Of a stretch of DNA of 64,000 bases, positions 52,051 to 61,816 are shown in pieces (position 1 is the first letter of the stretch; each line of letters opens with the position of its first letter). The stretch spans positions 1 through 64,000 of the forward strand of contig NZ_AUGK01000016.1 of the NCBI RefSeq assembly GCF_000422625.1. Reading direction: 5' to 3'. The DNA comes from Adlercreutzia mucosicola DSM 19490 (GTDB lineage: Bacteria; Actinomycetota; Coriobacteriia; Coriobacteriales; Eggerthellaceae). A model generated the notes under the pieces. The model was not told the DNA's origin. It did not search any database and saw only the letters and a list, made by a program, of their open reading frames with translations. Position numbers and translations under genes: made by a program.

Positions 52051-53099
52051 TGTTCTCTCTGTTCTCGTCCTATCCCACTTTTATGATCTTTCTGGCCGTG
52101 GTGCTGTCCATGGTGTTCACCATGGTGCTCATGCCGGCGTGGATTCGCTTTCTGCGCACGAGCCACATCGGCCAGCAAGTGCGCGCCGACGGCCCCCAGA
52201 GCCATCTGGTGAAGCAGGGCACGCCCACCATGGGCGGCGTCATCATGCTGGTGGCGGTGATCGCCTTCACGCTTCTGGCCTCGGTGGGCGCGCCCACCGT
52301 GGAGCTGTGGCTGCTTCTGGGCGCCACAGTGGCCACCGGTGTGCTCGGGCTCATCGACGACGCCTCGAAGGTGGCCCACGAGCGCTCGCTGGGGCTCACC
52401 CCCAAGGCGAAGCTCATCGGCCAGTTCCTCATCGCCGGCGTGTTCGTCATCTGCGCCGTGAATCTGCTGGATGTGGCTCCCACGGTGGAGATTCCCTTCG
52501 TGTGCACCATTGATCTGGGCGTGCTGACCACCGTGGTGCCCGTGGGGGAGGGCATCGAGATCCCCTGGCTCTACCTGGTGTACTGCCTCATCCTGCTGGT
52601 GGGCCTGTGCAACGCCGTGAACCTGACCGACGGCCTGGACGGCTTGGCCTCAGGCACGGTCATGGTGGTCATGCTCGTCATGGCGGCCATCGCGTTTCGC
52701 ACTGGGCAGCTGGAGCCGGCTCTGTTCGCCGGGGCGCTGGCCGGGGCCTGCATCGGCTTTCTGTGGTTCAACTCCTTTCCGGCCGACATCTTCATGGGTG
52801 ACACCGGGTCGTTGGCCTTGGGCATGGCGCTGGGGTGTCTGGCCGTGGTCACCAAGGTGGAGTTCATCGTCATCATCATCGGCGGCCTGTTCGTGGCCGA
52901 GGCCCTCTCGGTCATGATCCAGGTGTTCTACTATAAGAAGACGAAGAAACGCATCTTCCTCATGGCCCCTCTGCACCACCACTTCGAGAAGAAGGGCTGG
53001 TCGGAGACGAAGGTGGTCGTGCGCTTCTGGATCGTGTCGGGCATGCTGGCCGCCTGCGGCTTCGTGTTGCAGTTCGCCTCGTCGCTGGCGGTGGCCTAG
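52050..53099 (+). CDS. mraY: Phospho-MurNAc-pentapeptide transferase MraY
   Basis: The 349-residue membrane protein has about ten helices and the MraY signatures: SHLVKQGTPTMGGVIML, IDDASKVAHERSLGLTPKAK, NAVNLTDGLDGLASG and the HHHFEKKGWSE motif near residue 310 (PLHHHFEKKGW). It transfers phospho-MurNAc-pentapeptide to undecaprenyl phosphate, giving lipid I. Its ATG overlaps the murF stop (TAATG). murD follows after 1 bp. Confidence 0.98.
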   Translation: MFSLFSSYPTFMIFLAVVLSMVFTMVLMPAWIRFLRTSHIGQQVRADGPQSHLVKQGTPTMGGVIMLVAVIAFTLLASVGAPTVELWLLLGATVATGVLGLIDDASKVAHERSLGLTPKAKLIGQFLIAGVFVICAVNLLDVAPTVEIPFVCTIDLGVLTTVVPVGEGIEIPWLYLVYCLILLVGLCNAVNLTDGLDGLASGTVMVVMLVMAAIAFRTGQLEPALFAGALAGACIGFLWFNSFPADIFMGDTGSLALGMALGCLAVVTKVEFIVIIIGGLFVAEALSVMIQVFYYKKTKKRIFLMAPLHHHFEKKGWSETKVVVRFWIVSGMLAACGFVLQFASSLAVA

Positions 53100-53100
53100 C

Positions 53101-54573
53101 ATGGCGGCGCAGAAGTGCCTGGACGGCTTCAAGCAGGCGCCCGCAACGCTCGGGCGCGTGCTCATCCTGGGCCTGGGCAAGTCGGGAAAGGCCGCGGCGG
53201 AATACTGTCTCGACCGTTTGGGCGATCGCGTGGAATCCGTGGCCGTGGCCGCTGGCGCGCCGAGCGCCGATGCCGAGGCCTGGGCTGACGGGGCCCGCGC
53301 CCGCGGTGCGGTGGTGATCTTCGACCACGAGGTGATCGAGGGCGCCTACGACCTGTGCATCGCGAGCCCGGGCATTTCCGAGTTCTCCGATTTCTACCGC
53401 AGTGCGGCCGTGGCCGCGGCCGAGGTGATCAGCGAGGTGGAGTTCGCCTGGCGCGAGAGCCGCGCCAACGCCCGCTGGGTGGCCATCACCGGCACCAACG
53501 GCAAGACCACGACCACGGCTCTGACCTGTCATCTGCTGCGCGCGGGCGGTATGTCCGCCTCGGCGGTGGGCAACATCGGCGAGACCTGCATCGAGGCGGT
53601 GGCCGCAGGTGCCACGGCGGTGTACGTGGCCGAGGTGTCCAGCTACCAGCTGGCCTCCACCCGCGACTTCGCCCCCGATGTGGCCGTGGTGCTCAACATC
53701 ACCCCCGATCACTTGGCCTGGCATCGCACCCACGAGAACTATGCGGCGGCCAAGTGGAAGGTGCTCGCCCAGGCGAGCGCCGCCACCACGGCGGTGCTGA
53801 ACGCCGGCGACGACGCCGTGCGGGCCCGCATTCGCGCCCTGCGCGCCGAGGGCGCCCCGTGCGCCATCGTGCCCATCGGCACAGCGGCGGGCGTGGGCGG
53901 CGATATGCGCGCGGCCTGCGGGTCGGCCTCGGCGGCCTTCCGCGGTGCCGGCGGCATGCTCACCGTGGTGCTGGATGGGCGGGAATACCCGCTCATCACC
54001 GTGGACGACCTGCAGATCAAGGGCGCCCACAACCAGGTAAACGCCCTGGCCGGGGCCGCGGCGGCTCTGGCCCTGGGGGCGCAGGCCACGGCCGTGGCCG
54101 AGGGGCTGCTCACCTTCGCGCCCTTGGAGCACCGCATCGAGCCCGCCGGCACCGTGGCCGGCGTGGCCTGCTACAACGATTCCAAGGCCACCAACGTGGA
54201 TGCCACCCTGGTGGCTCTGACGGCCTTCGAGCCCCAGCGCCCCATCGTGCTTCTGGGCGGCCGCGACAAGGGCACCGACCTGGCCCCGCTCGTCGCGGCC
54301 TGCCGCGCCCACGCCCGGGCCGTCATCTGCTTCGGCGAGGCCCGCGAGCGTTTCGCCGCCGCCTTCGCCGCCGCAGTCGCCGAGGGGCTCGTGGTGGCCG
54401 AGGCCGCGGGCATGGAGGCCGCCCTCGATGAGGCCCTGGGCCTGGCAGCCCCGGGAGACGTGGTCGTGCTGTCGCCGGCCTGCGCCTCCTTCGACGAGTT
54501 CTCCTGCTTCGAGGAGCGCGGCGCCACCTTCAAGGCCCTCGTGGCCGACCGTGCTCGGAAAGCCGGCGCTTAG
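53101..54573 (+). CDS. murD: UDP-MurNAc-L-alanine:D-glutamate ligase MurD
   Basis: The 490-residue ligase has an N-terminal Rossmann domain (RVLILGLGKSGKAAAEYC), ATP site ITGTNGKTTTTALTCH, VAEVSSYQLAST, NITPDHLAWHRTHENYAAAK and C-terminal YNDSKATNVDATLVAL with VLLGGRDKGTDLAPL. It adds D-glutamate to UDP-MurNAc-L-Ala. The ATG at 53101 lies one base after mraY's stop, so translation is coupled. The protein has somewhat more Ala-rich insertions than E. coli MurD but all motifs are present. Confidence 0.97.
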   Translation: MAAQKCLDGFKQAPATLGRVLILGLGKSGKAAAEYCLDRLGDRVESVAVAAGAPSADAEAWADGARARGAVVIFDHEVIEGAYDLCIASPGISEFSDFYRSAAVAAAEVISEVEFAWRESRANARWVAITGTNGKTTTTALTCHLLRAGGMSASAVGNIGETCIEAVAAGATAVYVAEVSSYQLASTRDFAPDVAVVLNITPDHLAWHRTHENYAAAKWKVLAQASAATTAVLNAGDDAVRARIRALRAEGAPCAIVPIGTAAGVGGDMRAACGSASAAFRGAGGMLTVVLDGREYPLITVDDLQIKGAHNQVNALAGAAAALALGAQATAVAEGLLTFAPLEHRIEPAGTVAGVACYNDSKATNVDATLVALTAFEPQRPIVLLGGRDKGTDLAPLVAACRAHARAVICFGEARERFAAAFAAAVAEGLVVAEAAGMEAALDEALGLAAPGDVVVLSPACASFDEFSCFEERGATFKALVADRARKAGA

Positions 54574-54578
54574 GGCTC

Positions 54579-55982
54579 ATGGCGCGCTCTTCGCGACATA
54601 CCTCAGCGCAGTCGGGCCCCTCTCTCCAGGGGCCTCGTGTTCTGCTGCTTCTGTGCGTGCTGGCCCTGGTGCTCATCGGGCTCGTGATGGTGTTCTCGGC
54701 CTCTATGGTGAAGGCTCTGGAGAACGGCGCGGCGGCCACCACCTACTTTCGCGGTCAGGTGATCTACGCCATTCTGGGCGTGGTCGCGGCCTTCGTGCTG
54801 TGGAAGATCATTCCCTATCGGTTCTGGATCGGGCCGGTGGTGCTCGTGGTGTGGGCCATCGCCGTGGTGCTCATCGTGGCCGTGTGGCTCGTGGGCACCG
54901 ACCACTACGGCGCCCAGCGCTGGCTGACCATCGGCGGTTCGGAGATGCAGCCATCGGAGTTCTGCAAGATCGCCTTTCTCTTGGTGGCCGCGCGCCTGCT
55001 GGTGGACTACCGCAGCGGCAACGTGGAGCTGAAGACCACCATTCTGCGCGCATTCGTGCTGATCATCATTCCCATCGGCATCATGTACCGCACCCAGTCC
55101 GACCTGGGCACCACGGTCATCTGCTTCGTGGGCATCCTGGCCGTCATGTGGATGGGCGGCGTGTCGAAGCGCGTGATCGCGGCTTGCTTCGTGGTGGCCG
55201 TGGCCGGCGCGCTCATGGCCGTGTTCGGCACGGGATACCGCGCCGACCGTATGGTGTTCCTCGACCCGTGGAACGACGGCGAGGGCGGCTACGGCAGCGG
55301 CTACAACATCATCCGCTCGTTCTACGCCCTGGCCGAGGGCGGTCTCGTCGGCGTGGGCCTGGGCAACTCCCATGAGAAGTTCCAGTACCTGTTCGCCTCC
55401 GAGAGCGACTTCATCTTCGCCATCATCGGGGAGGAGCTGGGACTGGTCGGGGCGCTCGTGGTGATCGCGCTGTTTCTCGGCGTGCTGTTCGCGGGCCTGT
55501 CCATCGCCGAGCGCGCCTCCGACGAGATCGGGTCCATGATCGCCGGCGGCTGCACCGTGATGCTGGTGTTCCAGGCGTTTCTGAACATCGCCTGCGTGAT
55601 CGGCGTGTTCCCGACCACGGGCAAGCCCTTGCCCTTCATCTCGTCGGGCGGCACGTCCATGCTGGCCTCGTTCATCTTGGTGGGGCTCGTGCTGTCGGTA
55701 TCGGCGGCCGATGCCGAGCCGAGCATCTACGAGCAGCGCCGGGCCGACCTGCGCCTGGTGAAGCAGGAGCGCGGCGGCGCTCCGAGCCGCGATCGCCAGC
55801 GCGACCGCGGCCGCGACGGGGGCTGGGGCGGCGACCGCGCCGGCCGTCCGTCGGGGCGCGGTGCCGGTCGGGGCAGTGCGGGTCGCAGCGGTCGCGACGA
55901 CCGTACGGGCCGCTCGCGCGGAAGACGATCGAGAAGCGAGGGCGGGCGCGCCGGGTCGCGGCCCGCATCTTTCAGGAGGTAG
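54579..55982 (+). CDS. ftsW: FtsW, SEDS-family septal peptidoglycan polymerase
   Basis: The 467-residue protein has ten membrane helices in the SEDS fold. Visible signatures are GAQRWLTIGGSEMQPSEFCK, the catalytic-Asp-containing region around RTQSDLGTTV and GGLVGVGLGNS, the late loop IIGEELGLVGA and the terminal TGKPLPFISSGGTSML. It polymerises lipid II with FtsI. From about residue 394 a 74-residue tail rich in Arg, Gly and Ser (RGG-like) extends into the cytoplasm and appears disordered. It starts 5 bp after murD with overlap of its ribosome site. Confidence 0.96.
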   Translation: MARSSRHTSAQSGPSLQGPRVLLLLCVLALVLIGLVMVFSASMVKALENGAAATTYFRGQVIYAILGVVAAFVLWKIIPYRFWIGPVVLVVWAIAVVLIVAVWLVGTDHYGAQRWLTIGGSEMQPSEFCKIAFLLVAARLLVDYRSGNVELKTTILRAFVLIIIPIGIMYRTQSDLGTTVICFVGILAVMWMGGVSKRVIAACFVVAVAGALMAVFGTGYRADRMVFLDPWNDGEGGYGSGYNIIRSFYALAEGGLVGVGLGNSHEKFQYLFASESDFIFAIIGEELGLVGALVVIALFLGVLFAGLSIAERASDEIGSMIAGGCTVMLVFQAFLNIACVIGVFPTTGKPLPFISSGGTSMLASFILVGLVLSVSAADAEPSIYEQRRADLRLVKQERGGAPSRDRQRDRGRDGGWGGDRAGRPSGRGAGRGSAGRSGRDDRTGRSRGRRSRSEGGRAGSRPASFRR

Positions 55983-55985
55983 ACC

Positions 55986-57101
55986 ATGCTGGCAGTTCTC
56001 TCGGGCGGTGGCACCGCCGGACATATCAACCCCGCGCTCGCCCTGGCGAGCGAGCTTGCCGACCGCGGCTGGGACGTGCGCTTCGCCGGCACTCCCCAGG
56101 GCGTGGAGGCCCGGCTCGTTCCGGCCGCTGGCGTGCCCTTCACCGCCTTCGAGGCCTCGGGCTTCAACCGCAAGCACCCCTTGTCGCTCGTGAAGGGCGT
56201 CGGCAAGATCGCCGCGTCCAGTCGCAAGGCCGAGCAATGGTTCCGCGAGATCAAGCCCGACGTGGTGGTGGGCTTCGGCGGCTATGTGTCCATCCCGGTG
56301 GCCCGCGCCGCTGAGAAGATGGGCATTCCCGTGGTGCTGCACGAGCAGAACTCCGTCATGGGCATGGCCAACAAGTACCTGGCCAAGAAGGCCGCCTGCG
56401 TGTGTGTGACCTACGAGCACTCCATGGCCTGCCTGCCGCCCGATGCCTCCGCGCGCCTGACGGGCAATCCCGTGCGCCGCAGCGTGATGGAGGCGAGCCG
56501 GGAGGAGGGCCGCGCCCTGTTCGGCCTTTCCGAGGACGACACCATGCTGCTCGTGTTCGGCGGCTCTCTGGGCGCCCGCCACATCAACGAGGCCGTAGTG
56601 GCCCTGAAAGACGAACTGCTGTCCCGCCCTCGGTTGCACGTCGTGCACATCACCGGTCCCAAGGAGCTGGACGCCGTGACCGAGGCCTTGGCCCTGACCG
56701 AGGAAGAGGCGGGCCGCTGGACACTTCTGGGATACCAGGACCGCATGGGGGAGACCATGGCCGCCGCCGACGCCATCGTGTCGCGCGCCGGGGCCACCTC
56801 GCTCGCCGAGATCTCCGCCCGGGCCATCCCCGCCCTGCTCGTGCCCTACCCCCATGCCACCGAGGATCATCAGACCACCAACGCCCGGGCCTACGTGGAT
56901 GCCGGCTGCGCCTTCATGGTGCCCGATGCCGAGCTGGACACCCCGGCCTTTTCCGAGGCCGTGTTCTCCCTCATCGACGATGAGGCGGTGCGCGCGGCCC
57001 AGACGGCGGCCGCCCGGGCCCAGAAAACGGCGGAGGCGGCCACGATGTTGGCAGATGTTGTGACGGCGGCGGCCGAGGGTCGCCCCTCTACGGTACAATA
57101 A
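55986..57101 (+). CDS. murG: Undecaprenyl-PP-MurNAc-pentapeptide GlcNAc transferase MurG
   Basis: The 371-residue GT28 enzyme has the N-terminal SGGGTAGHINPALALASEL, PDVVVGFGGYVSIPVARAA, LHEQNSVMGMANKYLAK and the C-terminal donor site LVFGGSLGARHINEAV with SRAGATSLAEISA and PYPHATEDHQTTNA. It adds GlcNAc to lipid I, making lipid II on the cytoplasmic face. ATG 55986 follows AGGAGG, which overlaps the last codons of ftsW. murC starts 36 bp downstream. Confidence 0.98.
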   Translation: MLAVLSGGGTAGHINPALALASELADRGWDVRFAGTPQGVEARLVPAAGVPFTAFEASGFNRKHPLSLVKGVGKIAASSRKAEQWFREIKPDVVVGFGGYVSIPVARAAEKMGIPVVLHEQNSVMGMANKYLAKKAACVCVTYEHSMACLPPDASARLTGNPVRRSVMEASREEGRALFGLSEDDTMLLVFGGSLGARHINEAVVALKDELLSRPRLHVVHITGPKELDAVTEALALTEEEAGRWTLLGYQDRMGETMAAADAIVSRAGATSLAEISARAIPALLVPYPHATEDHQTTNARAYVDAGCAFMVPDAELDTPAFSEAVFSLIDDEAVRAAQTAAARAQKTAEAATMLADVVTAAAEGRPSTVQ

Positions 57102-57137
57102 CGAAGTTTGAACCCATCACAGAGGGGACGGTTGCCC

Positions 57138-58520
57138 ATGAGCACAGAGACAGTTCACTTCATCGGCGTCGGCGGCGTCGGCATGAGCGGCATCGCGCGC
57201 GTTGCCCACGACCAGGGCATGGCCGTGTCCGGCTCCGATCTGAAGGAGAGCCGCTACACCAAGCAGCTGCGCGACGCGGGCATCACGGTGTTCATCGGCC
57301 AGGACGGCGCCAACATCCCCGAGGGCGACCCCATGGTCGTGGTATCCACGGCCATTCTGGAGAACAACCCCGAGTTGATCGCCGCCAAGGAGCGCGGCCT
57401 GGCCATCCGCCACCGCGCCCAGATGCTGGCGCACTTGGGCCGCAACCTGGACACGCTCGCGGTGGCGGGCACCCACGGCAAGACCACCACCTCGTCCATG
57501 CTGGCCAGCACCTTGGATGCCATGGGGGCCGACCCCACCTTCCTCATCGGCGGCATCGTGCGCGCCTACGGCACCAACGCCCACTCCGGTTCCGGCCGCT
57601 ACTACGTGGTGGAGGCCGACGAGTCGGACAAGTCGTTCACCTACCTGTCGCCGGCGGCGGCCATCGTCACCAACATCGAGGCCGACCACCTGGACCACTA
57701 CGAGGGGCTCGACGAGATCTACGCCCAGTTCCGCGCCTTCTTGGAAGGAGTGCGCGAGCACGGCCCCGTGGTCGTGTGCGGCGACGATGCGCGCCTGGTC
57801 GAGGTGGCCCGATCCACGGGTCGCGCGGTGATCACCTACGGCTTCGGCGAGGGCTGCGATGCCCGTATCCTTGCGGCCGAGCCGGCGGGCGTGGGCACCG
57901 TGTTCACCCTGCGTCTGCCCGACGGGCGCGAGGTGGAAAGCCGTATCAAGCAGAATCCCGGGATGCACAACGTGGCCAACGGTGCTGCGGTGCTCACCCT
58001 CATCGACGCCCTCGGCCTTGAGGTGGAGGCGGCCGCCGAGAAGCTCGCGGAGTTCTCCGGCGTGCGCCGTCGCTTCGATCTGGCCGGCGAGGCGGCCGGT
58101 GTGACCGTGGTGGACGACTACGCCCACCACCCCACGGAGATCGCCGCCACCATCCAGGCCGCCCGCGCCCTGGACTTCAACCGCATCCACGTGCTGTTCC
58201 AGCCCCATCGCTATTCCCGCGTGGCCCTGTTCACCGAGGTGATGCACGACGAGTTCGGCGCCGCCTTCGACGGGGCCGACACCGTGACTTTCATGGACGT
58301 GTACTCGGCTGGCGAGGCCCCGGTGCCGGGCGTGTCGGGCAAGACCTTCCTCGCCCCGGTCATCGAGCACGGGCATACGGGGGCGCGCTACGTGCCGCGC
58401 CGCATCGACGTGGTGCCCGCCATGCTGGAGATCGCCGAGCCGGGCGATTTGATCATCACCATGGGCGCCGGCGATGTGACCGCCATCGCGCCGCAGCTGG
58501 TCGACGAGTTGGGGCAGTAG
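57138..58520 (+). CDS. murC: UDP-MurNAc:L-alanine ligase MurC
   Basis: The 460-residue ligase has HFIGVGGVGMSGIARVAHDQG at its N-terminus (split: VGGVGMSGIA is the dinucleotide-like loop), VAGTHGKTTTSSMLAS as ATP site, EADESDKSFTYL and DDYAHHPTEIAATIQAAR in the C-terminal domain. It adds the first alanine to UDP-MurNAc. The ATG at 57138 is used rather than the in-frame ATG 57108, because GAGGGGACGG lies at the right distance. Mg- and alanine-binding residues appear intact. Confidence 0.97.
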   Translation: MSTETVHFIGVGGVGMSGIARVAHDQGMAVSGSDLKESRYTKQLRDAGITVFIGQDGANIPEGDPMVVVSTAILENNPELIAAKERGLAIRHRAQMLAHLGRNLDTLAVAGTHGKTTTSSMLASTLDAMGADPTFLIGGIVRAYGTNAHSGSGRYYVVEADESDKSFTYLSPAAAIVTNIEADHLDHYEGLDEIYAQFRAFLEGVREHGPVVVCGDDARLVEVARSTGRAVITYGFGEGCDARILAAEPAGVGTVFTLRLPDGREVESRIKQNPGMHNVANGAAVLTLIDALGLEVEAAAEKLAEFSGVRRRFDLAGEAAGVTVVDDYAHHPTEIAATIQAARALDFNRIHVLFQPHRYSRVALFTEVMHDEFGAAFDGADTVTFMDVYSAGEAPVPGVSGKTFLAPVIEHGHTGARYVPRRIDVVPAMLEIAEPGDLIITMGAGDVTAIAPQLVDELGQ

Positions 58521-58526
58521 GAACCC

Positions 58527-59459
58527 ATGGCCCGTCACGCTTCTCCGCTCCAATCGCTTCTGGTGGACGATCGCTTCGACGGCGACGTCTATCCCAACGA
58601 GCCCATGAGCCGCCACACCACCTATCGTATCGGCGGCCCGGCGCGCTTCTTCGTGCGTGTGAACTCCGTGGGGGCCCTCACGGGGCTCATCGATGTGTGC
58701 GTTGCCGAGGACGTGCCCTGGTTCATGGTGGGCCGCGGCTCCAACGTGCTCGTGGCCGACGAGGGCTTTGCCGGTGTGGCCGTGGCCCTCGGCCGCGACT
58801 TCCGCACGACGCGCTTCGAAGAGGGGCGCTTTCTGGTCGGCGCGGGGGCCACGCTGTCCTCGGTGGTGCAGGAAGCCTTCCGCCGCAACCTGGGCGGATT
58901 CGAGTTCGCCGTGGGCACCCCGGGCACCCTGGGCGGTGCTCTGCGCATGAACGCCGGCTCGCGGGACGAGTGGATCAGCTCGCGGGTGGTGTCGGTGGCC
59001 ACCTATCGGCCTGGCCGCGGCCTGGCGCGCCTGCGCGGCGACGATATCGCCTGGGGCTACCGCACTAGCTCCTTCGCCGACGACGAGGCCATTTTGGAAT
59101 GCGAGCTGTCCGCCGAGGCGGCCGATCCCTTCGCCGTGCGCGACAAGATGGAGGCCAACCTGGCCCGCCGTCAGCAGAGCCAGCCTCTGGCCGAGCCCAC
59201 CTGCGGCTCGGTGTTCAAGAACCCCGAGGGCGCCTCGGTGGGGCGCCTCATCGACGAGCTGGGGCTGAAGGGCACCGTCTGCGGCGGCGCCTGCATCTCC
59301 GAGTTGCACGGCAACTTCATCGTGAACCGCGGCGGGGCCACGGCCACCGATGTGCGCGCCCTCATGGAGCACGTGCGCCATCGCGTGCGCGAGGCCTACG
59401 GCGTGGACCTGGCCTGCGAGGTGCGCCTCGTGGGCTTCAACGGGAGCGCCCGTGGCTAA
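58527..59459 (+). CDS. murB: UDP-N-acetylenolpyruvoylglucosamine reductase MurB
   Basis: The 310-residue FAD enzyme has MSRHTTYRIGGPARFFV, VGRGSNVLVADEGFAG, GFEFAVGTPGTLGGALRMNAG (shortened motif GTPGTLGGALRMNAG), YRTSSFADDEAILEC and the C-terminal CGSVFKNPEGASVGRLID with GGACISELHGNFIVN. It reduces enolpyruvyl-UDP-GlcNAc to UDP-MurNAc using NADPH. The Ser in the GSVFKNP motif places it with type IIb/Gram-positive MurB. The stop overlaps the GTG of ftsQ by 8 bp. Confidence 0.97.
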   Translation: MARHASPLQSLLVDDRFDGDVYPNEPMSRHTTYRIGGPARFFVRVNSVGALTGLIDVCVAEDVPWFMVGRGSNVLVADEGFAGVAVALGRDFRTTRFEEGRFLVGAGATLSSVVQEAFRRNLGGFEFAVGTPGTLGGALRMNAGSRDEWISSRVVSVATYRPGRGLARLRGDDIAWGYRTSSFADDEAILECELSAEAADPFAVRDKMEANLARRQQSQPLAEPTCGSVFKNPEGASVGRLIDELGLKGTVCGGACISELHGNFIVNRGGATATDVRALMEHVRHRVREAYGVDLACEVRLVGFNGSARG

Positions 59460-60495
59460 CCGCGGCTCGAACAACCCCCGCTACAACAAGAGCGCCGCGC
59501 GCCGCGCCGTCTCGGCCGCCTCGCGGCCGACGGCTTCGGGGCGCGGCGGCGGTGCCGCTCGCCCGAGTGCCCGCCGTGCGGGCGCGGCTCCCGGCACGCC
59601 CACGGCCCGGGGCGGCCGCGCCTCGGCCCGGCCCGGGACGCCCGCCCAGGTCAGCTCGGTGCGCCTGGGCGACTTGGACCGGGTGCACCGCCAGGCCAGT
59701 CGGCGCGAGGCGGCGAAGAAGAACCGCTCGACGGCCTTCAAGGCCATCGTGGCCGTCATCGTCGTGGCGGTGCTCGGCGTGGGTACCTACGCGGGGCTGT
59801 ACTTCTCGTCGGCCTTCGCCATCGAGGAGGTGAAGGTGACCGGGGCCGACCATCTGACCAACGAGGAGATGGCCGTGCTGGCCGCCGTGCCCCAGGGCAC
59901 CACCCTTCTGAACGTGGATGCCGCCGCCATCGAGAACAGCGTGGTGCGCGATTCCTGGGTGGCCGACGTGAAGGTGAACCGCCTGTTCCCCAATACCCTG
60001 GAGATCGTCGTGACCGAGCGCAAGGTGGCCGCGGTGGTGGAGGTGGTGGCCGACAACGCCAAGACCACCCAGATGTGGGCCATCGCCTCGGACGGCATGT
60101 GGCTCATGGAGATCCCCGCCCAAGATTCCGAGCTGGGCCAGTCCATCAGCCCCCAGATCTACACCGACGCCGCCAGCGTGCTGCACATCAAGAACGTGCC
60201 CTTCGGCCTGACGCCCGAAGTGGGCACCTACTGCACCGACGACAATGTGAACAACGCCCTGGCCATCTTGGACGGCCTGTCCACCGATCTGGCCGACCAG
60301 GTGAAGGCCGTCTCGGCCACCGACGCCGCCTCCACGCTGCTCACGCTGGAGAACGGCATCGAGATCGCCTTCGGCACCGCCGAGGACATCCGCGACAAGG
60401 AGCGCATCTGCCTGAAAATCATGGAGGAACACCCCGGCAAGGTGGCCTACATCAACGTTCGCGTCGTGGACCGCCCCACCTGGCGCGCCGTTTAA
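59452..60495 (+). CDS. ftsQ: FtsQ/DivIB cell-division protein
   Basis: The 347-residue protein has an Arg/Ala/Gly-rich cytoplasmic N-terminus of about 95 residues, one membrane helix (about 98-120), a POTRA domain (AIEEVKVTGADHLTNEEM; LFPNTLEIVVTERKV), and a C-terminal beta domain. It recruits FtsL/FtsB and the FtsWI complex. GTG 59452 overlaps murB by 8 bp and lies after GGGAGC; the ORF from 59350 would include murB-overlapping residues and is rejected. It ends before a new promoter for ftsZ. No ftsA follows. Confidence 0.94.
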   Translation: MANRGSNNPRYNKSAARRAVSAASRPTASGRGGGAARPSARRAGAAPGTPTARGGRASARPGTPAQVSSVRLGDLDRVHRQASRREAAKKNRSTAFKAIVAVIVVAVLGVGTYAGLYFSSAFAIEEVKVTGADHLTNEEMAVLAAVPQGTTLLNVDAAAIENSVVRDSWVADVKVNRLFPNTLEIVVTERKVAAVVEVVADNAKTTQMWAIASDGMWLMEIPAQDSELGQSISPQIYTDAASVLHIKNVPFGLTPEVGTYCTDDNVNNALAILDGLSTDLADQVKAVSATDAASTLLTLENGIEIAFGTAEDIRDKERICLKIMEEHPGKVAYINVRVVDRPTWRAV

Positions 60496-60539
60496 TGTCG
60501 TATTCGTGGACATGGGGAATCCTTTAGCCGCGCTTATCG

Positions 60540-60599
60540 TTGCAAAGGGCACCTCATCGTGTAAAATATCCCCACATAAATGCCGCTTGCAGAAGCGGC
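60540..60599 (+). promoter_or_regulatory. ftsZ promoter and leader hairpin
   Basis: TTGCAA (60540-60545), a 16-bp spacer and TAAAAT (60562-60567) lie about 110 bp before ftsZ. The transcript would begin with the perfect 7-bp hairpin GCCGCTT-gcag-AAGCGGC (60582-60599). This would give ftsZ expression independent of the long dcw transcript. Confidence 0.6.
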
Positions 60600-60676
60600 G
60601 GGAAAGGCGCGTCTGCACGGCGCGCGAAGAACGAGCAAACGCAGCAGTGAAACGCAGCTAGTGTGGAGGAACAACA

Positions 60677-61801
60677 ATGGTGAATATCCCGGGCGGAGAG
60701 CATCTGGCGGTTATCAAGGTCGTCGGCGTAGGCGGCGGCGGAACCAATGCAGTGAACCGCATGGTGGAAGCCGGTGTGCGCGGTGTGGAGTTTATCGCGG
60801 TCAACACCGACCGTCAGGCCCTTCTCATGTCCGATGCGGATAAGACCATCCACATTGGCGAAGAACTGACCCGCGGCCTTGGCGCCGGCGCGAACCCCCA
60901 GGTGGGTTGCCAGGCCGCCGAAGAGAGCCGCGCGGAGATCCGCGAGGCCCTGGCCGAGGCCGACATGGTGTTCGTCACCGCCGGCGAGGGCGGCGGCACC
61001 GGCACCGGCGCGGCCCCCATCGTGGCCGAGATCGCCCGCGAGGAGATCGGCGCCCTTACCGTGGGCGTGGTCACCAAGCCCTTCTCCTTCGAAGGCCGTC
61101 TCCGTCGCAATCAGGCTGACCAGGGCATCGACCTTCTGTCTCAGAAGGTCGACACCCTCATCGTGATCCCTAACGACCGCCTGCTCGAGATCGTCGACAA
61201 GAAGACGTCCATGATCGACGCCTTCCGCATCTGCGACGACACCCTGCGCCAGGGCATCCAGGGCGTCACCGACCTCATCACCATCCCCGGGCTGATCAAC
61301 CTCGACTTCGCCGACATCCGCACGGTCATGAAGGACGCCGGCACCGCCATGATGGGCATCGGCGTGGCCACGGGCGAGAACCGCGCCTTGGACGCCGCTC
61401 AGCAGGCCACCTCTTCCAGCCTGCTGGAGTCCTCCATCGCCGGTGCGTCCCGCGTGCTGTTCTCCATCGCCGGCGGCCCCGACCTCACCCTCACCGAGGT
61501 GTCCGAGGCGGCCCGCACCGTGGAGGCCTGCGCCGACGATAACGCCAACATCATCTACGGCCAGATCATCGACGAGGAACTGCGCGATGCCGTGCGCATC
61601 ACGGTCATCGCCACGGGCTTCAAGGTGGGCGCGTCCCAGTCCTCCATGGACTTCTCGCCCCGCAAGGACCTGTTCGCCTCCACCGAGACGGTTGCGCCCC
61701 AGCCGGTGCAGCAGGCCCCCGTCACCTTCAGCGCCCCGGCGCCCACGAACCGTTTCGCCGACGAGGACTACATTCCCGACTTCCTGAAGCGCTCGCGCTA
61801 G
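60677..61801 (+). CDS. ftsZ: Cell-division GTPase FtsZ
   Basis: The 374-residue protein has the tubulin-like GTP site: [15 protein letters not shown] near residue 15, [16 protein letters not shown] near 105, the T7 loop [12 protein letters not shown] near 210, and the conserved C-terminal peptide [12 protein letters not shown]. It polymerises into the Z ring. The short variable linker is only about 40 residues. ATG 60677 follows GTGGAGGAA. There is no ftsA before it; SepF, encoded at the end of the window, is the likely membrane tether, as in other actinobacteria. Confidence 0.99.
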   Translation: MVNIPGGEHLAVIKVVGVGGGGTNAVNRMVEAGVRGVEFIAVNTDRQALLMSDADKTIHIGEELTRGLGAGANPQVGCQAAEESRAEIREALAEADMVFVTAGEGGGTGTGAAPIVAEIAREEIGALTVGVVTKPFSFEGRLRRNQADQGIDLLSQKVDTLIVIPNDRLLEIVDKKTSMIDAFRICDDTLRQGIQGVTDLITIPGLINLDFADIRTVMKDAGTAMMGIGVATGENRALDAAQQATSSSLLESSIAGASRVLFSIAGGPDLTLTEVSEAARTVEACADDNANIIYGQIIDEELRDAVRITVIATGFKVGASQSSMDFSPRKDLFASTETVAPQPVQQAPVTFSAPAPTNRFADEDYIPDFLKRSR

Positions 61802-61816
61802 GAGCCGGGCCGTTTC

